64,000 nt of DNA from Blastocladiella emersonii ATCC 22665. Its lineage: Eukaryota; Blastocladiomycota; Blastocladiomycetes; Blastocladiales; Blastocladiaceae. Shown here in pieces: positions 59,532 through 64,000 of this stretch (position 1 is its first letter; the number at the start of each line of letters is the position of its first letter). Position numbers and translations under genes: made by a program. The stretch lies in contig JANHCV010000007.1 in assembly GCA_025594325.1 (NCBI GenBank), positions 1,860,001 to 1,924,000 on the forward strand, in the 5' to 3' direction. Below the pieces are notes generated by a model. That model had not been told where the DNA came from. It did not search any database and saw only the letters and a program-made list of their open reading frames with translations.

Positions 59532-60758
59532 ATGGATGCTTCACTTTCTGCAACACGTTCGTGGTTTGTACCCGTTGGCGAGATCCGGCCAAGCGCCTCT
59601 GCCATCGTCGGCGGCCACGTCGAGATATTTTGGTTCCTGCGCATTACGGTGGCCGTATTCACCTGGGTCTCGGCGCTCGCATCCGCCCTTGTCATCCGCA
59701 GTGTCATCCAGCGAACGGGCACAAGGACGTGGCGGAGCTTGGCGCGAGCCGACTTCTCGGTCCGATTTCCAATCCACAGCGCGGTGTGGGATCTTCTCTT
59801 TGCTTTGTCCAAGATGCCCGACGACATGTATGTGCTGAGGACGCAAACTCTGCCGCCGCACGACGTCGCCGTCTTCCACGGTGTGCTTTACACGGTGGCC
59901 ATCGGCACGCGTCAAGCGATCTACGCATTCCTCCCGATCTTGACGTACTTGGGAGTTTCCCGAGGCGTGGTAATCGACCTCGGCCCCTGGGACTGGAAGC
60001 TTCACTTGCTGAGTGTCAGCTCGGCGCTTTCCATCGTGATCCCTGTCGCGTTGCTCGATGGACTTGGAAATTCCGGCTACTGGACAGTCGCTCGGAACGA
60101 TACGACTGCCGGAAACTTCTATAATCTCTACGGCCTACTCATGGGGCTCATGACGACTGCGAGCACGGCGTACTGCTACCGCAAGGTCCTGCAGAGCGTC
60201 GCCGAGACTTCGGCGCAGGTGGGCAGCGCGATCAACACGCTCACGGCCGAGATCCTTCCTTCAAGTGCTCCCAAGAGCGATACGGCTACCTCAAGCACAG
60301 GGGGTGCGGATAGTCAAGCAAGCAACGGCAGTCGGAATTTCAAGAAACGGCCGACGCCCGCCGCCGTGACGTGCCTGTCCACGCATATCTGGTGGGCGAT
60401 GCTTCACAACTTGCCATTCACGCTCGCGTGGACGGTCCACACGCTGCTCTTGATCTTTGGCCACGTCGTCGAGCCCGCTTCGGCGGTCGTGTCGAGCTTG
60501 ACCATCAACTGCGTCGGTCTGGTCGACGCGCTCGTCCACTTTTCCACCGTGCGGATCAAGACGCGCGCCAAGGCACTCTCGACCCACGGATCTGTGACAG
60601 CATCACAGTTTGCCACGGCGTCGTTCCTCATGCCGCTCGGGTCTGGCGTCGACACATCGCTCGCGCCGGCGATGAAGGCCTCATCGTCGCTCAAGCTCAA
60701 CGAGCCATCATCCGAACACAAGGACTTGATGATCATGGCCACCGTGCGACCTCAATGA
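59532..60758 (+). CDS. GPCR-like seven-helix protein, intronless paralogue
   Basis: The start at 59532 (MDASLSATRSWFVPVGEI) is the first ATG; 408 residues with no intron. Seven hydrophobic segments occur at about the same spacing as in the gene at 53969: FWFLRITVAVFTWVSALASA first, then IHSAVWDLLFALS, GVLYTVAIGTRQAIYAFLPI, VSSALSIVIPVALLDGLGNS, LYGLLMGLMTTASTAYCY, WWAMLHNLPFTLAWTVHTLL and VVSSLTINCVGLVDALVHF. GYW before helix 5 and the Ser-rich loop 5-6 are shared with the paralogue. The intron after GYW is absent, so this copy differs in gene structure. The C-terminal tail is Ser-rich. Receptor function is inferred from topology only. Confidence 0.78.
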   Translation: MDASLSATRSWFVPVGEIRPSASAIVGGHVEIFWFLRITVAVFTWVSALASALVIRSVIQRTGTRTWRSLARADFSVRFPIHSAVWDLLFALSKMPDDMYVLRTQTLPPHDVAVFHGVLYTVAIGTRQAIYAFLPILTYLGVSRGVVIDLGPWDWKLHLLSVSSALSIVIPVALLDGLGNSGYWTVARNDTTAGNFYNLYGLLMGLMTTASTAYCYRKVLQSVAETSAQVGSAINTLTAEILPSSAPKSDTATSSTGGADSQASNGSRNFKKRPTPAAVTCLSTHIWWAMLHNLPFTLAWTVHTLLLIFGHVVEPASAVVSSLTINCVGLVDALVHFSTVRIKTRAKALSTHGSVTASQFATASFLMPLGSGVDTSLAPAMKASSSLKLNEPSSEHKDLMIMATVRPQ

Positions 60759-60820
60759 AAGCTTTACCTGATCGTCGTCCAAGTGTGAAAGTGATATATA
60801 GATTGAAATGCACATCGTCG

Positions 60821-63800
60821 TCATCCCGTCGTCGTGCCCTTGAGATAGTACACCCACGAGACGCCCGAAGCGTGCGAGATGGTGAGCTTGCCAACCTTGG
60901 ACCCCGAGTTGCCCGCTGCTGCCGCGCTGGCCGCTGCAGCGGCGGCCGCGTCCTTGGCAGCGGCGGCCGCGGCGGCGGCGCGCTGGTTGAGCGAGATGGC
61001 GGACCCCTTCTCGCGCGCGAGTAGCTCGGCGCGCTCCTTGGCCGACAACTCCTTGCCGCCGGGGCCACCAGCGAGGCCGGCCGTTCCGAGCCCGCCGGCG
61101 GCACCCGACCCGTCCCCGTTGGCGCGGTACCCGACGCTGATCGTGACCGTCTTCTTGGGGCCAATGGTCTCGGTGGCCTTGACGGTGAAGTTCGGGTTGT
61201 CGACCGACATGTTGAACGTGGAAGACGCGTTGAACACGTTCTTGAACGGGATCGTGGCCGACGCGCCGCTGCGCACCGTGATGGGGCCCTGCGGCCGAGG
61301 CGCCGCGCAGTACCCGTGCAGCGGGAACATGTAGTCGCCGCCTGTCGGAGACGTGACCAGCAGCGTGGTGTGGGTGTCGCCGAGCTTGCTCGGCTCGTAG
61401 GCCACGTCAATTTGGACGTCGCCACCCACGCCCGCGCCCGACAGGGCGTTGCTGCTGCCGGCCGACGCGGTACCGAGCGGGACAGGCGCGACCGTGATGG
61501 ACTTGTCGACGGTAAAGTCTGGGTGCTCGAGCTTGCACACGAACTCGGTCTTGGCGCGGCAGTAGTGCGTGAAGCGGATCGTCTGCGTGTGCTGGTTGCC
61601 GAGCGTGGCCTTGAAGTGCGTCGTCTTCTCCGGGTTGGCCGTCGTCGCCGTCAGGAACAGGTCGTAGACGAAGGTGCCGAGCTCGGGCGAGTTGAGGACG
61701 AGCTTCGCGGCCACGTTCTCGCGCGGGAGCAGCGGCAGGTACTCGAAGGCAAAGTCGCCGTCCGACTGCGGCGCGAGGCTGACCATGTGCGGCAGGTTGA
61801 CTTCGGGGACGCTGCAGTGCGCCGTGAGCGTGGCGGGGACCGCGAGCGGGTTGTTGAGGCGCATCTGCTTGACGAGCGACTGCCGCACGCTCGTCTGCAG
61901 CGCGAGCGTGCCCATGATCCCGGCCGGCGTCACCTTGATCGTCACGACGTAGAACTGGTACTCGCCCGTGGCCTCGTTGCGGAACGTGACGCGCAGGTTG
62001 ACGGTCGCCTCCTTGAACGAGTAGAAGTGCAGCTTGAACTCGCGCGTGCTCAGCCCCGGCACGTCCACGTACTCGTGGCCCTTGAGCAGCACGAACGGCT
62101 CGGGCTTGAGCTGCTCCAGCTGCACGCGGAACCGCTGCGACCGCTTGAGCCAGTTGCCGACCGTGAGCGACTCGACGTGGTTCTTCTTGCACATGACGTC
62201 GCGCGTGATGGTGGCGAGCGGCAGCGGCTTCTCGGCCGTCCCACTGAGCTTGTACAGCAGGCCGGACCCGTCCGAGAGCGGGAAGAACACGGACCCGGCG
62301 TACTCGGCCGTCGACTCGAGCGGCAGGAACGTAAGCTCGTAGCCAGTGCTCGACCCGGGCTCGACGGTCACGACCTCGGGCCCCGTCCAGCTCGCGTGGT
62401 CGATGACGGGCCGGATCACCCACCGCACCGTCGATTTGTTGGTCAGCGTGATGGTGCGCGTCTCGGGCGTGCGCACGGGCGTGCTGAACTTGAGGTGGTC
62501 GTTGTGGCTCGGCTGCGGGATGCAGATACCGCTCAGCGTCAGGCAGATGGGCGCCTTGACGCCCTCGACGCGGCACTCGAGTGCCTCCTTGCGGATGTCC
62601 GGGTTCACGGCGACGGGCTGGAACGTCACCTCGAATGGCACGTCCATGCCGGGCGCAATGTACCCCTCGGCCGGCGAGATGCTGAAGTCGGGGTAAAAGG
62701 CCTGCTTGTCCCACTTGAACGCGACACCGAGGTCACCCGTGTTGGTCATGGTCAGCTTCTTCGTGGTCGAGCTGCCGAGCGCCACGGGGCCGAACGGCAC
62801 CATCTCGCTCTCAAGCCGCACGTCGACGCCCAGCGCGGCACCCGACACAATACACAGCGGGAGGACCTGGCCGGCGTACTCCATGAACACCTCCTCGGAG
62901 AAGGGCGCGACGCGGTGCGGCGGGTCAAAGTCAAACTGGAGCGCCTGCACCTGCTTGGCCTCGAGGACAAACTGCGTGGGGGAAACCGTGATGCCGCGCT
63001 TGGCGAGCGCCTCGAGGACCGCGGGCGAGCCGACGGCGAGACTCGCCGCGACAGGGCTGCGATTGATGACGCGGATCGAGCGGCCGAGCGCCTGGCCGGG
63101 CCGCAGCGACCCAAAGTTGACGTGACGGTGCTCTGGGCGGAGCAGCTGTACGCGCAGGTCGCACCCGCTGCCCGACAGCGGGACCTTGATCTTGCTCACG
63201 CCGTTCACTTCGACGAGCAGGTGCTCGTTGTAGTCGGCCACCTCGCGCGGGTAGAAGGTGACGCCGACCTGCATCGTCTCGCGCGGCGACAGCGTCTTGA
63301 TGGTCGTCTCGCTGAGCTGGAACACGGAGCTGCTGCTCGACGTGACGTCCAGCGAGAGTGCCTGCACGTCGTTGTTTTTTAACGCGATGGTGCGCGCGAT
63401 CGGATTCGCCTGGTTGACTCCGGGCCGCCACAGGAAACACGGGCCAAAGTCGAGTGCGGACGGCGTCACGGCGACGAGCGGGAACTGCGACTCGCCGTTG
63501 AGGTGCAGCACGAACGTCGGCCCGTTGGTCACAGTGCACGTCAGCGGGACGCCGTGCAGCGACGTTGGATTCGGGCTGCTAAACGTGAGCGAGAACTCGA
63601 CCTTCTCGCCGGGCGGCACCGTGCCGAGCTCGGGCGAGATGGTGATGGCCTTGTCCGCGAACTTCCAGTTGAAATCGAAGAGGTAGCGGCCGTGGTTGTG
63701 CAGCCACAGCTTCTTGGTCTTCTTCTCGCCGACCTGGATGCGGCCGAGCTCAATCACGTTGGCGAGCATGGCCGCGCCAGCCGCCGAGTTGGGCCCAGTC

Positions 63801-64000
63801 GACGACGACGAGGCGAGGACGACAGGTGCCGCCGACGCAGGTCCGCCGGTACCGCCGCTGCCCGCCGGGATCGCGGCGAGTGGCGACTGCGCGGATCCGC
63901 CAGCGTTCCAGCGCGGCATCGCAGCACCGCCCGTGATGAGCCGGCGCTCAGCCATGCGCGCGCGCGGATTGGTCGCGGGCGCAGCCGGAATCGTGCCGTT
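60821..64000 (-). CDS. HYDIN: HYDIN homologue, C-terminal part; 5' end may be outside the window
   Basis: At least 1044 residues from the Met at 63955; the frame stays open to the edge (15 more codons), so the true start may lie beyond it. Successive MSP/ASH-type immunoglobulin-like domains of about 100 residues are visible, each with a motif such as LDFGPCFLWRPG, VPFGPVALGSSTTKKLTMTN or FEVTFQPVAVNPDIR. The ending (KPQGPITVRSGASATIPFKN, FNMSVDNPNFTVKA) matches the C-terminal region of HYDIN. HYDIN is part of the central-pair apparatus of motile flagella. An Ala-rich insert near the C-terminus interrupts the last domain. Presence of this gene implies a flagellated stage. Confidence 0.85.
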   Translation of the reverse strand, partial: NGTIPAAPATNPRARMAERRLITGGAAMPRWNAGGSAQSPLAAIPAGSGGTGGPASAAPVVLASSSSTGPNSAAGAAMLANVIELGRIQVGEKKTKKLWLHNHGRYLFDFNWKFADKAITISPELGTVPPGEKVEFSLTFSSPNPTSLHGVPLTCTVTNGPTFVLHLNGESQFPLVAVTPSALDFGPCFLWRPGVNQANPIARTIALKNNDVQALSLDVTSSSSSVFQLSETTIKTLSPRETMQVGVTFYPREVADYNEHLLVEVNGVSKIKVPLSGSGCDLRVQLLRPEHRHVNFGSLRPGQALGRSIRVINRSPVAASLAVGSPAVLEALAKRGITVSPTQFVLEAKQVQALQFDFDPPHRVAPFSEEVFMEYAGQVLPLCIVSGAALGVDVRLESEMVPFGPVALGSSTTKKLTMTNTGDLGVAFKWDKQAFYPDFSISPAEGYIAPGMDVPFEVTFQPVAVNPDIRKEALECRVEGVKAPICLTLSGICIPQPSHNDHLKFSTPVRTPETRTITLTNKSTVRWVIRPVIDHASWTGPEVVTVEPGSSTGYELTFLPLESTAEYAGSVFFPLSDGSGLLYKLSGTAEKPLPLATITRDVMCKKNHVESLTVGNWLKRSQRFRVQLEQLKPEPFVLLKGHEYVDVPGLSTREFKLHFYSFKEATVNLRVTFRNEATGEYQFYVVTIKVTPAGIMGTLALQTSVRQSLVKQMRLNNPLAVPATLTAHCSVPEVNLPHMVSLAPQSDGDFAFEYLPLLPRENVAAKLVLNSPELGTFVYDLFLTATTANPEKTTHFKATLGNQHTQTIRFTHYCRAKTEFVCKLEHPDFTVDKSITVAPVPLGTASAGSSNALSGAGVGGDVQIDVAYEPSKLGDTHTTLLVTSPTGGDYMFPLHGYCAAPRPQGPITVRSGASATIPFKNVFNASSTFNMSVDNPNFTVKATETIGPKKTVTISVGYRANGDGSGAAGGLGTAGLAGGPGGKELSAKERAELLAREKGSAISLNQRAAAAAAAAKDAAAAAAASAAAAGNSGSKVGKLTISHASGVSWVYYLKGTTTG

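Noticed and set aside
61316-63382. 688-codon plus-strand ORF
   Set aside because: Antisense shadow of the HYDIN homologue; the minus strand has clear MSP/ASH repeats.

Overview
The window is nuclear DNA from a GC-rich fungus with a flagellated (zoosporic) stage, most likely Blastocladiomycota. The sequence shows short GT-AG introns (58 to 97 nt, donors mostly GTACGY) and dense genes on both strands. Fungal-type families are present: an Axl2-like cadherin-domain membrane protein, Misato/DML1, an EDC4/Ge-1-like decapping scaffold and a FAF2/UBXD8-like UBX protein. The C-terminal part of a HYDIN homologue, an axonemal central-pair protein, lies at the right edge; that points to a flagellated lineage. 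The phylum is inference. I saw no tRNA, rRNA or CRISPR array.

Left part (1 to 12.4 kb): two paralogous F-box/LRR-like genes on the minus strand (1-1421 and 10513-12408) and a decayed F-box gene (6760-8194). A complete PIF/Harbinger transposon lies at 1891-4335. A Q/W-rich protein of unknown role (8386-9776) follows, and about 2 kb at 4.3-6.6 kb has no gene I can support. Middle-left (12.6 to 24.5 kb): conserved cellular genes for an Axl2-like protein, an EDC4-like protein, DML1 and a UBX protein; EDC4 and DML1 share a divergent promoter.

Centre (24.7 to 42.8 kb): a head-to-tail, minus-strand tandem array of nine single-exon paralogues plus one core-deleted pseudogene and one C-terminal relic. 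I do not recognise the family. Members share a short basic N-terminal tag, a disordered Ser/Pro-rich stretch, a conserved core of about 170 residues, a basic linker, often a SUMO-interaction-like motif (hydrophobic-DLT followed by Ser/Asp) next to VKxE-like sites, and a C-terminal helical module ending in GWSxxRTxxWxR. This is the best candidate here for an undescribed system: an expanding, probably nuclear, SUMO-linked family.

Right part (43 to 64 kb): a seven-helix membrane protein, two proteins that may share a C-terminal fold, an alpha-solenoid protein, a single-pass membrane protein with a repetitive ectodomain, and a cluster of three GPCR-like genes (one decayed). The cluster is interrupted by a Merlin (IS1595-type) transposon with 131-bp inverted repeats. 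A second, almost identical Harbinger copy sits inside the left Merlin repeat. The uninterrupted right repeat serves as an empty site and shows that the Harbinger insertion duplicated TAA.

A recurrent promoter module, a GAGACGCG-type (MCB-like) box followed within about 5 to 30 bases by a CACGTG-type E-box, lies upstream of many genes, including several array members and GPCR-like genes, and also inside the Harbinger element.
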